This document shows positions 39,809 to 48,782 of a DNA stretch of 64,000 nt, one piece after another. Within the stretch, counting starts at the first letter, position 1, and each line of letters opens with the position of its first letter. Below the pieces are notes generated by a model. The model was given only the letters and a program-made list of their open reading frames with translations. It did not search any database and had not been told where the DNA came from. This DNA comes from CAIKZZ01 sp035524495. GTDB lineage: Bacteria > Pseudomonadota > Gammaproteobacteria > Steroidobacterales > Steroidobacteraceae. Position numbers and translations under genes: made by a program. Location: NCBI GenBank assembly GCA_035524495.1, contig DATKOR010000033.1, positions 1-64,000 of the forward strand, given 5' to 3'.

Positions 39809-41095
39809 TCAGGCGCGCTCGAGGATCGCCGTCACGCCCATCCCGCCCGCGGTGCACACCGAGATGAGCCCGCGGCGCCCGCCGCGCTCGGCGAGGAGCT
39901 TGGCGAGCGTCGCGACGATCCGCGCGCCGGTCGCCGCGAACGGGTGGCCGACCGCGAGGCTCGAGCCCACGACGTTGAGCTTCGCGCGGTCGATGGCGCC
40001 GAGCGGCGCCGCGAGCCCGAGCCGGTCGCGGCAGAAGTCCGCCGACTCCCACGCCGCGAGCGTGCACAGCACCTGCGCGGCGAAGGCCTCGTGGATCTCG
40101 TAGTAGTCGAAGTCGCCGAGGCCGAGGCGGGCGTCCTTCAGCATCATCGGTACCGCGTAGGCGGGCGCCATCAGCAGCCCTTCCTTCCTGATGAAGTCGA
40201 CCGCGTGCGCCTTGCCGTAGGTCAGCAGCGCCTGCACCGGGAGCCCGCGCGCGCGCGCCCAGTCCTCGCTCGCGAGCAGCACGCTCGCGGCGCCGTCGGT
40301 GAGCGGCGTCGAGTTGCCGGCCGTCAGCGTCCCCTTCTCGGAGCGGTCGAACACCGGCTTCAGCTTCGCGAGCTGCACGAGCGTCGAGTCCGGGCGCAGG
40401 TTGTTGTCCGCGCTCAGCCCGTGGTACGGGACGACGAGGTCCCGGTAGAAGCCGGCGGCGTAGGCGGCGGCGGCGCGCTGGTGGCTCTCTAGCGCGAGCG
40501 CATCCTGGGCGGCGCGCGCGATGTGCCAGGACTGCGCCATCTGCTCGCAGGCCTGGCCCATCGAGAGTCCCGTGCGCGGCTCGTTCACCGACGGCGCGAC
40601 CGGCCTGAAGAAGCTGGGCCGCAGGCGCAGCCAGGGCTTCAGGCGCGCGCCGAGCGTGCGGCCGCGCGCGCTCTCGAGGAGCAGCTGCTGGTAGGGCCGC
40701 GCGTACACGATCGGCGCGTCGCTGACGGTGTCGACGCCGCAGGCGATGCCGGAGTCGATCTGGCCGAGCGCGATCTTGTTGCCGAGCAGGATCGCGGCCT
40801 CGAGGCTCGTGCCGCAGGCGCGCTGCAGGTCGAAGGCCGGGGTCTCGGGCGCGAGCGCGGTCCCGAGCACCGCCTCGCGCACGAGGTTCCACTGGCTCGA
40901 GTGCTTCATCACCGCGCCGCCCGCGACCTCGCCGATCCGGACGCCGTCGAGCTGGCAGCGCGCGACGAGGCCGGCGAGCGCCGCGGTCAGCATCTCCTGG
41001 TTGCCGACGTCGGCGTAGGCTCCCATGCCGCGCGCGAACGGGATGCGCGCGCCGCCGATGATCGCGACGCGTCGGACTTTGTCGTTGACCAGCAT
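39809..41095 (-). CDS. FadI-like acetyl-CoA C-acyltransferase (second thiolase)
   Basis: A 428-residue thiolase with C94 (LQRACGTSLEAAILL), YEIHEAFAAQVLCTLAAWES, VVGSSLAVGHPFAATGARI and CTAGGMGVTAILE. Length and the RPVAPSVNEPRTGLSMGQACEQMA segment are as in FadI-type trifunctional partners. It differs clearly from the neighbouring thiolase. No hydratase partner lies beside it on its strand. Confidence 0.92.
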   Translation of the reverse strand: MLVNDKVRRVAIIGGARIPFARGMGAYADVGNQEMLTAALAGLVARCQLDGVRIGEVAGGAVMKHSSQWNLVREAVLGTALAPETPAFDLQRACGTSLEAAILLGNKIALGQIDSGIACGVDTVSDAPIVYARPYQQLLLESARGRTLGARLKPWLRLRPSFFRPVAPSVNEPRTGLSMGQACEQMAQSWHIARAAQDALALESHQRAAAAYAAGFYRDLVVPYHGLSADNNLRPDSTLVQLAKLKPVFDRSEKGTLTAGNSTPLTDGAASVLLASEDWARARGLPVQALLTYGKAHAVDFIRKEGLLMAPAYAVPMMLKDARLGLGDFDYYEIHEAFAAQVLCTLAAWESADFCRDRLGLAAPLGAIDRAKLNVVGSSLAVGHPFAATGARIVATLAKLLAERGGRRGLISVCTAGGMGVTAILERA

Positions 41096-41189
41096 CGGCG
41101 TTCTCCGGGAAGGCGGGCGTGGCGCGCGGATACTCTCCTAGAATGCCATCGCCCGCCCGCGGCCGTCACGGCCGTTTCCGAGGACCAGG

Positions 41190-42542
41190 ATGAGCGCCCC
41201 TTCGCACCCGTTCGCCCTGCACGCGCGCGCGATCCTGCACCTCGGGTTCCCGCTCGTCGTCGGCAGCATGTCGGTCGCGGGCATGAACCTCGCCAACACG
41301 CTGATGGCAGGCCACTACAGCTCGGCGGCGCTCGCCGCGGTCGCGGTCGGCCAGAGCTACTACGGCGTGCACGCGAACTTCGGCAACGGCGCGTTGCTCG
41401 CGCTCTCGGCGCTCGTCGCGCACGCCTACGGCGCGGGCGCCGGCCGCGAGGTCGGCGAGTACGCGCGCCAGGCGCCGTGGATCGTGCTCGGGCTCGCGGC
41501 GCTCCTGGTCGCCAGCCTGTGGGCGGCGGGGGCGGTGTTCGCGGCGATCGGCACCGACCCGAGCGTCGTGCCGGCGGCGGTCGCCTACGTGCACGCGCTC
41601 GCCTGCGGCCTGCCCGGGCTCCTCGGCTTCTACGCGCTCCGCTACGTCAGCGACGGGCTCGGGCGCACGCGCCCGATGATGGTGATCGCGCTCGCCGGGC
41701 TCCTCGCCAACGTGCTCGGCAACTGGCTGCTGATGTACGGGCACTGGGGCTTGCCGGCGCTCGGCGCGGTCGGCTGCGGCGCCGCGACCGCGGCCGCGCA
41801 GTGGCTGATGTTCGCGGCGATGTTCGCGTACGTGCGCGGCCACCCGGCGTACCGGCCCTACGGGCTCTTCGAGGGCCGCCGGCGCCCGTCCTGGCCGCGG
41901 ATCGCCGAGGTGCTGCGCCTCGGCATCCCGATCAGCGGCAGCGTCGTCGCCGAGACGGCGCTGTTCTCGGCCGCCGGGCTCATGATGGGCACGCTCGGCG
42001 CCGAGGTCGTCGCCGCGCACCAGATCGCGCTCAACTACGCCTCGTTCACGTTCACGATGCCGCTCGCGCTCGCGGCCGCGACGACGGTCCACGTCGGCCA
42101 CACGCTCGGCCGCGGCGCGCCCGCCGACGCCGGCGTCGCCGGCCGCGCCGGGATCACGCTCTGCATGCTGCTGATGGTGGGCTCGGCGCTGACGCTCGTC
42201 GTCGCGCGCCGGCCGATCGCCGCGCTCTACAGCCCGGACCCGGTCGTCGCCTCGCTCGCGGCGACGCTGCTCGTGTTCGTCGCGGTGTTCCAGGTCTCCG
42301 ACGGCCTGCAGGTCGGCGCGATGGGGGCGCTGCGCGGCTTCAAGGACACCCGCGTGCCGCTCGCGATCACGATCGCCGCCTACTGGCTGGTGGGCTTCCC
42401 GGTCGCGTTCGTGCTCGGCCTGAAGCGCGGCGGCGGCCCGGCCTACGTCTGGTCGGGGCTGATCGCCGGGCTCGCGGTCTCGGCGCTCGCGCTCAATCTT
42501 CGCTACCGCTCGAGGTCGCGCCGCGCGGCGGCCGGCCTATAA
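41190..42542 (+). CDS. MATE-family multidrug efflux protein
   Basis: A 450-residue protein with 12 membrane helices in two six-helix halves: HLGFPLVVGSMSVAGMNLANTLMAGHYSSAALAAVAVG begins the first, and RLGIPISGSVVAETALFSAAGLMMGTLGAEVVAAHQIALNYASF the second, as in NorM-type pumps. It exports cationic compounds by Na+ or H+ antiport. The 94-base gap to the divergent thiolase gene holds the promoters. Confidence 0.92.
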   Translation: MSAPSHPFALHARAILHLGFPLVVGSMSVAGMNLANTLMAGHYSSAALAAVAVGQSYYGVHANFGNGALLALSALVAHAYGAGAGREVGEYARQAPWIVLGLAALLVASLWAAGAVFAAIGTDPSVVPAAVAYVHALACGLPGLLGFYALRYVSDGLGRTRPMMVIALAGLLANVLGNWLLMYGHWGLPALGAVGCGAATAAAQWLMFAAMFAYVRGHPAYRPYGLFEGRRRPSWPRIAEVLRLGIPISGSVVAETALFSAAGLMMGTLGAEVVAAHQIALNYASFTFTMPLALAAATTVHVGHTLGRGAPADAGVAGRAGITLCMLLMVGSALTLVVARRPIAALYSPDPVVASLAATLLVFVAVFQVSDGLQVGAMGALRGFKDTRVPLAITIAAYWLVGFPVAFVLGLKRGGGPAYVWSGLIAGLAVSALALNLRYRSRSRRAAAGL

Positions 42543-42565
42543 TCGGCGAGGTCGCGGAGAACTCC

Positions 42566-44356
42566 ATGCTGCTGCCCCGTCCGGCCCCCGGCCGCTGGCT
42601 CGTGCTGCTGCTCGCGCTCGCATTCGGCGCACGCGCCGCGACCCCGCTGCCGCCCGCGGTTGCGCTCGCGACCCTGGTCGAGGACTACTGGCAGGAGCGG
42701 CTCGCGCTGCGGCCGATCCAGGCGACGTTTCTCGGCGATCACCGCTACGACGCGGCGCTGCCGAACAGCCTGTCGACCGAGCACCTCGGCCGCGAGCTCG
42801 ACCTCGAGAAGCGCGCGCTGGCGCGCCTCGGCGCGATCGACCCGGCCGCGCTCGGCGGCCAGGACGCGCTGACCTACGCGGTCTTCAAGCGCGACCGCGC
42901 GCTCGAGCTCGAGGGCTTCCGCTACCCGGCGGAGCTGCTGCCGGTCAACCAGTTCGGTGGCCTGACGCAGACCTTCGCGCAGCTCGGCTCCGGCACGAGC
43001 GCCCAGCCGTTCGCGACGCCGCGCGACTACGACAACTGGCTGAAGCGCGTCGACGGCTTCGTCGTCTGGGTCGACCAGGCGATCGACAACATGCGCCGCG
43101 GCGCCGCGCGCGGCTACGTGCAGCCGAAGAGCGTCGTCGAGCGGCTGCTCCCGCAGCTCGAGCAGCTGATCGTCGAGGACCCGGCGAAGAGCCTGTTCAT
43201 GAAGCCGGTCGCGCAGTTCCCGGCCGGCGTCCCGACGGCCGACCAGCAGCGGTTGCGCGCGGCGTACCGCGCCGCGGTCACCGACAGGATCACCCCGGCC
43301 TACAAGCGGCTGCGGGACTACGTCCGCGACCAGTACCTGCCGCGGGCCCGCGCCTCGGTCGCCTGGAGCGACCTGCCGCTCGGCCACGAGTGGTACGCCT
43401 ATCGCGTCAGGGTCGCGACGACCACGAGCCTGTCGCCCGAGGAGATCCACCGGATCGGCCTCGCCGAGGTCGAGCGCATCAGCGGCGAGATGGACCGCCT
43501 GATCGCCGAGATCGGCTTCAAGGGCGACCGGCGGGCGTTCTTCGATGCGCTGCGCGCCGACCCGCGCTTCTACTTCGACAAGGAGGAGGACCTGCTCGCG
43601 GCCTACGCGGCGCTGAAGGCCAGGGTCCGCGCGCGCCTGCCCGAGCTGTTCGACCTCTCGCCCAAGGCCGACTTCGAGATCCGCGCCGTCGAGCCGTTTC
43701 GCGCCGCGGCGCAGGCCAGCGCCTCGTACCAGCAGCCGGCGCCGGACGGCTCGCGGCCGGGCATCTTCTATGTCAACACCTTCGACTTGAAGTCGCGGCC
43801 GAAGTACTCGATGGAGGAGATCTACCTGCACGAGGCGGAGCCGGGCCACCACTTCCAGATCGCGATCCAGCAGGAGCTGAGCGGCCTGCCGAGCTTCAGG
43901 CGCTTCGGCAACTACGGCGCCTATGCCGAGGGCTGGGGCCTCTACGCCGAGTCGCTCGGCCACGAGCTCGGCCTCTACACCGATCCCTACAGCCACTTCG
44001 GCGCGCTGTCGGGCGAGATCTGGCGCGCGGTCCGTCTGGTCGTCGACACCGGCATGCACGCGAAGGGCTGGTCCCGCCAGCAGGCGCTCGACTACCTGCT
44101 CGCGAACTCGGCGGTCGGCGCCACCGACGCGGCCGCCGAGATCGACCGCTACATCGCCGTGCCCGGCCAGGCGCTGACCTACAAGATCGGCGAGCTCAAG
44201 ATCAGGGAGCTGAAGGCGCGTGCTGAGCGCGAGCTCGGGTCCCGCTTCGACGTGCGGGCCTTCCACCGCGCGATCCTCGGCGACGGCGCGCTGCCGCTCG
44301 ACGTGCTCGATGCGAAGGTGACGCGCTGGATCCAGGCGCAGAAGGCGGGCGCGTGA
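42566..44356 (+). CDS. DUF885-family exported metallopeptidase-like protein
   Basis: A 596-residue protein with a signal peptide (WLVLLLALAFGARA). The DUF885 hallmark zinc motif is H422-E-A-E-P-G-H-H (an HExxxGHH-type site in YLHEAEPGHHFQIAIQQEL). GAYAEGWGLYAESLGHELG with its Glu follows, then the C-terminal VPGQALTYKIGELKIRELK. The fold resembles M32/M2-like peptidases, but peptidase activity is shown for few members. A GCGGAGA precedes the start. Confidence 0.9.
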   Translation: MLLPRPAPGRWLVLLLALAFGARAATPLPPAVALATLVEDYWQERLALRPIQATFLGDHRYDAALPNSLSTEHLGRELDLEKRALARLGAIDPAALGGQDALTYAVFKRDRALELEGFRYPAELLPVNQFGGLTQTFAQLGSGTSAQPFATPRDYDNWLKRVDGFVVWVDQAIDNMRRGAARGYVQPKSVVERLLPQLEQLIVEDPAKSLFMKPVAQFPAGVPTADQQRLRAAYRAAVTDRITPAYKRLRDYVRDQYLPRARASVAWSDLPLGHEWYAYRVRVATTTSLSPEEIHRIGLAEVERISGEMDRLIAEIGFKGDRRAFFDALRADPRFYFDKEEDLLAAYAALKARVRARLPELFDLSPKADFEIRAVEPFRAAAQASASYQQPAPDGSRPGIFYVNTFDLKSRPKYSMEEIYLHEAEPGHHFQIAIQQELSGLPSFRRFGNYGAYAEGWGLYAESLGHELGLYTDPYSHFGALSGEIWRAVRLVVDTGMHAKGWSRQQALDYLLANSAVGATDAAAEIDRYIAVPGQALTYKIGELKIRELKARAERELGSRFDVRAFHRAILGDGALPLDVLDAKVTRWIQAQKAGA

Positions 44357-44369
44357 CCGGCGCCACCCG

Positions 44370-45038
44370 ATGCGCATCCTGATCGTCGAGGATGACGAGC
44401 TCGTCGCGGACGCCCTGAAGCGCGGCCTCGCCGCGACGGGCTTCGCGGTCGACCGCGTCGGCAGCGCCGAGCAGGCGGAGGCGGCGCTTGCGACCGAGGA
44501 GTTCGACCTCGCGGTCGTCGACATCGGCCTGCCGAAGGCCGACGGCCTGACGCTGGTCCGCAGGATCCGGCGCGCCGGCAACGACCTGCCGGTGCTGATC
44601 CTCACGGCGCGCGACGGGCTCGCGGACCGCGTCGACGCGCTCGACCTCGGCGCCGACGACTACCTCGTCAAGCCCTTCGAGCTGCCGGAGGTCGCGGCGC
44701 GCTGCCGGGCGCTGATCCGCCGCACGCGCTCGGCGACGAGCGCGCAGCTGCACATCGGCGCGCTGACGCTGGACCTCAGGAGCCGCACCGCCGAGCTCGC
44801 CGGCCAGCCGCTCGACGTCACGCGCCGCGAGTGGTCGATCCTCGAGTGCCTCGCGCTCGACGCCGGGCGCGTCGTGCGCAAGGAGAAGCTGTTGCGCGCG
44901 ATCGCCGGCTGGGACGAGGAGCTGACGCCGAACGCGGTCGAGGTCTACGTGTCGCGGCTGCGCGCCAAGCTCGGCGAGTCGGTCGCCATTCGCACCGTCC
45001 GCGGCCTCGGTTACCGGCTGGATGAGCCAGCGCCCTGA
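44370..45038 (+). CDS. OmpR-family response regulator (QseB/PmrA type)
   Basis: A 222-residue protein. The receiver has the acid pair E7-D8-D9, phosphoryl site D51 (VVDIGLPKADG), T79 and K101 (DDYLVKPFELPEV). The winged-helix output domain ends NAVEVYVSRLRAKLGE and IRTVRGLGYRLDEP. It overlaps the sensor gene by 17 bases. It lies 13 bases after the DUF885 gene, so expression may be shared with it. Confidence 0.95.
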   Translation: MRILIVEDDELVADALKRGLAATGFAVDRVGSAEQAEAALATEEFDLAVVDIGLPKADGLTLVRRIRRAGNDLPVLILTARDGLADRVDALDLGADDYLVKPFELPEVAARCRALIRRTRSATSAQLHIGALTLDLRSRTAELAGQPLDVTRREWSILECLALDAGRVVRKEKLLRAIAGWDEELTPNAVEVYVSRLRAKLGESVAIRTVRGLGYRLDEPAP

Positions 45039-46419
45039 CACCGGCCGCCCGCCCTCGATGGCGCGGCGGCTCCTGACGCTGCTGCTGGTGCCGCTCGGCG
45101 GCCTGCTGCTGCTCGCGCTGCTGTTCGACTACCTGGTCGTCGAGGGCCCGATGCGCACCGCCTTCGACCGCTCGCTCGGCGACGCGGCGGTCGTCATCGC
45201 CGCCTACGTGCGGCCGACCGGCAGCGGCGCGGCGGTCGTGCTGCCGCCGCCGGTGACCGCGCAGCTCGCGACGCGCGGCGCGCGCCCGGTCTACGCGCTT
45301 CGCGACGCGGCCGGCGCGCTGCTCGACGGCGAGGCGCGCCTGCCGGCCGCGCCGCCCGAGGGGCCGGATGCGCTTCAGTTCTCGAGCACGCGCCTCGACG
45401 CCGGCCGCCCGGCGCGGATCGTCTGGTACCGCTTCGTCGCCGACGGGCGGGCGCTCGTCCTCGCGGTCGCCGAGCCGATCGGCGAGCGCGACGACGCGAC
45501 CCGGCCGCTGGTCACCGCGACGCTGACGCTCGACGTGCTGCAGCTGGTGGCGGTCGTCGCGTTCGTGCTGATCGGCGTCAGGCGCGGGCTCCGGCCGCTC
45601 GCGGAGTTCCGCGACGAGCTCGCGAGCCGCTCGGCGCGCGAGCTCGAGCCGCTCGACGAGCGGCGCGTGCCGCAGGAGATCGCGCCGCTGGTCGGCTCGC
45701 TGAACGCGCTGCTGGCGCGGGTGCGCGCCTCGGCCGAGGCGCAGCGGAAGTTCGTCGCCGACGCCGCGCACCAGCTGCGCACGCCGCTCGCCGGCATGCA
45801 GGCGCAGCTCGAGCTCCTCGAGCGCGACGCCGCGGCGCTGCCGGTCCGCGACCGCGTCGGCGCGGTGCGCGAGGGCCTGAAGCGCCTCGCGCACACCGCG
45901 CACCAGCTGCTGACGCTGGCGCGCGCCGAGGGCTCGGCGACGCTCGAGCGCGACTTCGGCGACGTCGACCTCGCGCGCCTGATCGAGGATGCGGTCACGC
46001 AGCACCTCGACCGCGCGCTACAGAAGCGCATCGACCTCGGCGCCGAGGCGCACTCGGCGACGGTGCGCGCCGTCGAGTGGCTGCTCCGGGAGCTCATCCA
46101 GAACCTCGTCGACAACGCGCTCAACTACACTCCCTCCGGCGGCGTCGTGACGCTGCGCTGCGGGCCGCTGCCGGATGGCGCATTCCTCGAGGTCGAGGAC
46201 GACGGGCCGGGCATCGCGCCCGAGGAGCGGCCGCGGGTCATGGAGCGCTTCCACCGGGCGAGCGACGCGCCGGGCGTCGGCTCCGGCCTAGGGCTCGCGA
46301 TCGTCAGCGACATCGTGGCGCTGCACGGCGCGCGCTTCGAGCTCGCCGCGGGGCACGGCGGGCGCGGCACGCGGGCGCGCGTCGAGTTCAAGGCCCCGGC
46401 CGCCCGGGCGCGGGCCTAG
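45022..46419 (+). CDS. Sensor histidine kinase (QseC/TctE type)
   Basis: A 465-residue membrane kinase with helix 1 at about 17-36 and helix 2 at about 173-192, flanking a 135-residue periplasmic domain. A HAMP-like link is followed by FVADAAHQLRTPLAGMQAQ with H250, N-box LIQNLVDNALNYTPSGG and G-boxes DDGPGIAPEERPRV and GSGLGLAIVSDIVALHG. It pairs with the overlapping response regulator. The signal is unknown; TctE-like members sense carboxylates, QseC-like ones sense iron or small molecules. Confidence 0.94.
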   Translation: MSQRPDTGRPPSMARRLLTLLLVPLGGLLLLALLFDYLVVEGPMRTAFDRSLGDAAVVIAAYVRPTGSGAAVVLPPPVTAQLATRGARPVYALRDAAGALLDGEARLPAAPPEGPDALQFSSTRLDAGRPARIVWYRFVADGRALVLAVAEPIGERDDATRPLVTATLTLDVLQLVAVVAFVLIGVRRGLRPLAEFRDELASRSARELEPLDERRVPQEIAPLVGSLNALLARVRASAEAQRKFVADAAHQLRTPLAGMQAQLELLERDAAALPVRDRVGAVREGLKRLAHTAHQLLTLARAEGSATLERDFGDVDLARLIEDAVTQHLDRALQKRIDLGAEAHSATVRAVEWLLRELIQNLVDNALNYTPSGGVVTLRCGPLPDGAFLEVEDDGPGIAPEERPRVMERFHRASDAPGVGSGLGLAIVSDIVALHGARFELAAGHGGRGTRARVEFKAPAARARA

Positions 46420-46459
46420 CGGCGCGGCGGGCGCGGCTCAAGCACAGGAGGACAGCGGA

Positions 46460-46939
46460 ATGCACCAGCGTCGATCGATCGGGTGGGGCGTCGTGCTGCT
46501 CGCGGGCGCGCTCGGCGGCTGCACCGAGGGCGAGCCGGCGCCGCCGCCGGCGCGGATCCCCGAGCCCTTTCACCTCAACCGCTACGAGCAGTCCTTCGGC
46601 TACTCGCAGGCGGTCAAGATCGGCCGCACCGTCTACATCTCGGCGACCGTCGCGGTCGACGCCGACGGCAAGCTCGTCGGTCCCAACGACATGGGCGCGC
46701 AGCTCGACGCCGTGTACGCCAACCTCGCCGCGACGCTGAAGTCCGAGGGCGGCGGCTTCCCGCAGGTGGTCATGGAGCGCATCTACACGACCGACATGGA
46801 GGCGCTGCTCAAGGTCGCCGACCGGCGGCTGCGCTTCTACCCCGAGAGCCAGCGGCCGGCGACGACCTGGGTCGAGGTGCGCCGGCTCGTCGACCCCGGG
46901 TTCCTGGTCGCGGTCGAGGCCGTCGCGGAGCTCCCCTGA
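46460..46939 (+). CDS. RidA-family lipoprotein lacking the catalytic arginine (second copy)
   Basis: A 159-residue protein with a lipoprotein signal (VVLLAGALGGC, lipobox LGGC near residue 21). The RidA domain has YSQAVKIGRTVYISATVAVD, VVMERIYTTDMEALLKV and PATTWVEVRRLVDPGFLVAVEAVAEL. As in the gene at 4081, the PAR[ST] arginine needed for imine deamination is absent (PATT). A GGAGGA precedes the ATG. Likely anchored in the outer or inner membrane facing the periplasm. Confidence 0.87.
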   Translation: MHQRRSIGWGVVLLAGALGGCTEGEPAPPPARIPEPFHLNRYEQSFGYSQAVKIGRTVYISATVAVDADGKLVGPNDMGAQLDAVYANLAATLKSEGGGFPQVVMERIYTTDMEALLKVADRRLRFYPESQRPATTWVEVRRLVDPGFLVAVEAVAELP

Positions 46940-46991
46940 GCGCGCGCACGGCTTCATTTACAATGGCGGCCCTTTGCGTCGCGAGAGCCGC

Positions 46992-48578
46992 GTGCCAGCC
47001 CCCCGCATCGACCGCCGCTACGAGCGCCTGCTCGCCGGACTGATCAACTCCGGCGAGCGCGGCGTGCTGCTCGGGGGCCTCAAAGGCGTCGAGAAGGAGT
47101 CGCTGCGCGTGACGCCCGACGGGCAGATCTCGAAGCGCCCGCATCCGCGCGCGCTCGGCTCGGCGCTGACGCACGACCACGTGACGACGGACTATTCCGA
47201 GGCGCTGATCGAGCTCGTGACGCCGACGTTCACGACCAGCTGGGAGCTGCTGCAGTACCTGACGGACCTGCACCAGTTCGTCTACCGGCACCTCGGGGAC
47301 GAGCTGCTGTGGTGCACCAGCATGCCGTGCCGGCTGCAGGGCGACGAGAGCATCCCGATCGCGCAGTACGGCACCTCGAACGTCGGGCGCATGAAGACGA
47401 TCTACCGGTTCGGGCTCGGGCTGCGCTACGGGCGCATCATGCAGGCGATCTCCGGGGTCCACTTCAACTACTCGTTCCCGGCGCAGTTCTGGGCGGTGCT
47501 CGCCGACGTGCTCGGACGGCACGACGCCGGGCAGGAGTTCACGTCGGAGACGTACTTCGCGCTCTTGCGCAACTACCGCCGCCACGGCTGGATCGTCCAC
47601 TACCTCTTCGGCGTGTCGCCCGCGGTGTGCCGCTCGTTCGTCGCCGGCCGCAGCGACCACGGCCTCGAGGACCTCGGGCGCGGCACGCTCTACGGGCGCT
47701 ACGCGACTTCGCTCAGGATGAGCGACCTCGGCTATCGCAACAAGAGCCAGGCCGGGGTCGCGATCTCGGTGAACTCGCTCGCCGACTACGTGCGCGACCT
47801 CGGGCGCGCGATCTCGACGCCAAGCGAGGAGTACCAGCGCCTCGGCGTCGAGGTCGACGGCGAGTGGCGCCAGTTGAACGCGAACCTGCTGCAGATCGAG
47901 AACGAGTACTACGCCTTCATCCGCCCCAAGCGCGTCGCGCGCTCCGGCGAGCGGCCGACGAAGGCCCTGCGGCGCGCCGGCGTCGAGTACGTCGAGATGC
48001 GCTCGCTCGACGTGAGCGCGCTCGACCCGGTCGGCGTCAACCAGAACAAGCTGCGCTTCCTCGAGGCGTTCGCCGCGTTCTGCGCGGTGGCGCCGAGCCC
48101 GCCGATCGACCAGGGCGCGCAGCTGGAGTTCGACCGCAACCACGTGACGGTCGCGCGCCGCGGCCGCGAGCCGGGGCTTAAGCTGCGCTTCGACGGCCGC
48201 GACGTCGACATGAAGACCTGGGCGGGCGAGATCCTCGATGCGATGCAGGGGACCTGCGAGCTGCTCGACCACGGGGATGCCGCGCGGCCCTACAGCGCGG
48301 CGCTCGCGGTGCAGTCGCAGAAGCTCGCCGACGTCGAGGCGACGCCGTCGGCGCGGCTGTTGAAGGAGATGCGCGATACCGGCGAATCGTTCTTCGACAT
48401 CGGGCTCAGGATGTCGCGCACCTACAAGTCCTACTTCACGGAGCTCCATCCCCCGAACGAGGCGCGCACCGCGGAGTTCTCGGCCGAGGCCGAGGCCTCG
48501 CTCGAGGCGCAGGCGCGGCTCGAGGCGGCGCCGCAGCCGCCGTTTCGCGACTACCTCGCGGCCTACCTCGCCGACTGA
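46992..48578 (+). CDS. gshA: Glutamate-cysteine ligase
   Basis: From GTG 46992 this is 528 residues (E. coli GshA 518). Motifs are GVEKESLRVTPDGQISKRPHP, ALTHDHVTTDYSEALIELVTP, GLRYGRIMQAISGVHFNYSFP, YATSLRMSDLGYRNKSQAG, NLLQIENEYYAFIRPKR and RSLDVSALDPVGVN. It makes gamma-glutamylcysteine, the first step of glutathione synthesis. The E. coli-type class supports a gammaproteobacterial host. A TTG at 46974 is an alternative start. Confidence 0.94.
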   Translation: MPAPRIDRRYERLLAGLINSGERGVLLGGLKGVEKESLRVTPDGQISKRPHPRALGSALTHDHVTTDYSEALIELVTPTFTTSWELLQYLTDLHQFVYRHLGDELLWCTSMPCRLQGDESIPIAQYGTSNVGRMKTIYRFGLGLRYGRIMQAISGVHFNYSFPAQFWAVLADVLGRHDAGQEFTSETYFALLRNYRRHGWIVHYLFGVSPAVCRSFVAGRSDHGLEDLGRGTLYGRYATSLRMSDLGYRNKSQAGVAISVNSLADYVRDLGRAISTPSEEYQRLGVEVDGEWRQLNANLLQIENEYYAFIRPKRVARSGERPTKALRRAGVEYVEMRSLDVSALDPVGVNQNKLRFLEAFAAFCAVAPSPPIDQGAQLEFDRNHVTVARRGREPGLKLRFDGRDVDMKTWAGEILDAMQGTCELLDHGDAARPYSAALAVQSQKLADVEATPSARLLKEMRDTGESFFDIGLRMSRTYKSYFTELHPPNEARTAEFSAEAEASLEAQARLEAAPQPPFRDYLAAYLAD

Positions 48579-48585
48579 GCCTCGG

Positions 48586-48619
48586 CTGTCCGCGGTGTCC
48601 GGGCACTGTCCGCGGACAG
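48586..48619. promoter_or_regulatory. Candidate enhancer (UAS) repeats for the sigma-54 activator
   Basis: CTGTCCGCGG occurs twice, at 48586 and 48606, 20 bases (two helical turns) apart. The second copy is completed to the 14-base perfect palindrome CTGTCCGCGGACAG (48606-48619). A third TGTCCG lies at 48596. The block is 64-97 bases upstream of the -24 box, a usual distance for NtrC-type enhancer sites. Confidence 0.65.
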
Positions 48620-48682
48620 CTGCGCGGCGGCGCGCGCCGGCCGTCCCCGAGCCTGATCAACCACTTGGGCCGGCGCGCGCGC

Positions 48683-48698
48683 TGGCACGCGGCTTGCT
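48683..48698 (+). promoter_or_regulatory. Sigma-54 (-24/-12) promoter
   Basis: TGGCACGCGGCTTGCT matches the sigma-54 consensus TGGCACR-N4-TTGCW at every fixed position. It lies 84 bases before the adaptor gene start and would drive the efflux operon, whose regulator (53418) is a sigma-54 activator. Confidence 0.85.
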
Positions 48699-48782
48699 GG
48701 GTACAGGGCGGGCCACCGAGGTGTCCGCGTCGATGCATCCGAGCGTCAACCGCCTGGCGACGAAGTCCGCGAGGGCCGCCGC

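Noticed and set aside
40523..42565. Long N-terminal extension in frame with the DUF885 gene
   Set aside because: The frame is open only because of high GC and overlaps the MATE gene; the signal peptide at 42566 and its ribosome site define the start.
48579..48782. Small protein in the gshA-efflux gap (frame 48595-48786)
   Set aside because: The frame covers the enhancer repeats and the sigma-54 promoter and gives a low-complexity Arg/Ala sequence; the region is better explained as control DNA.
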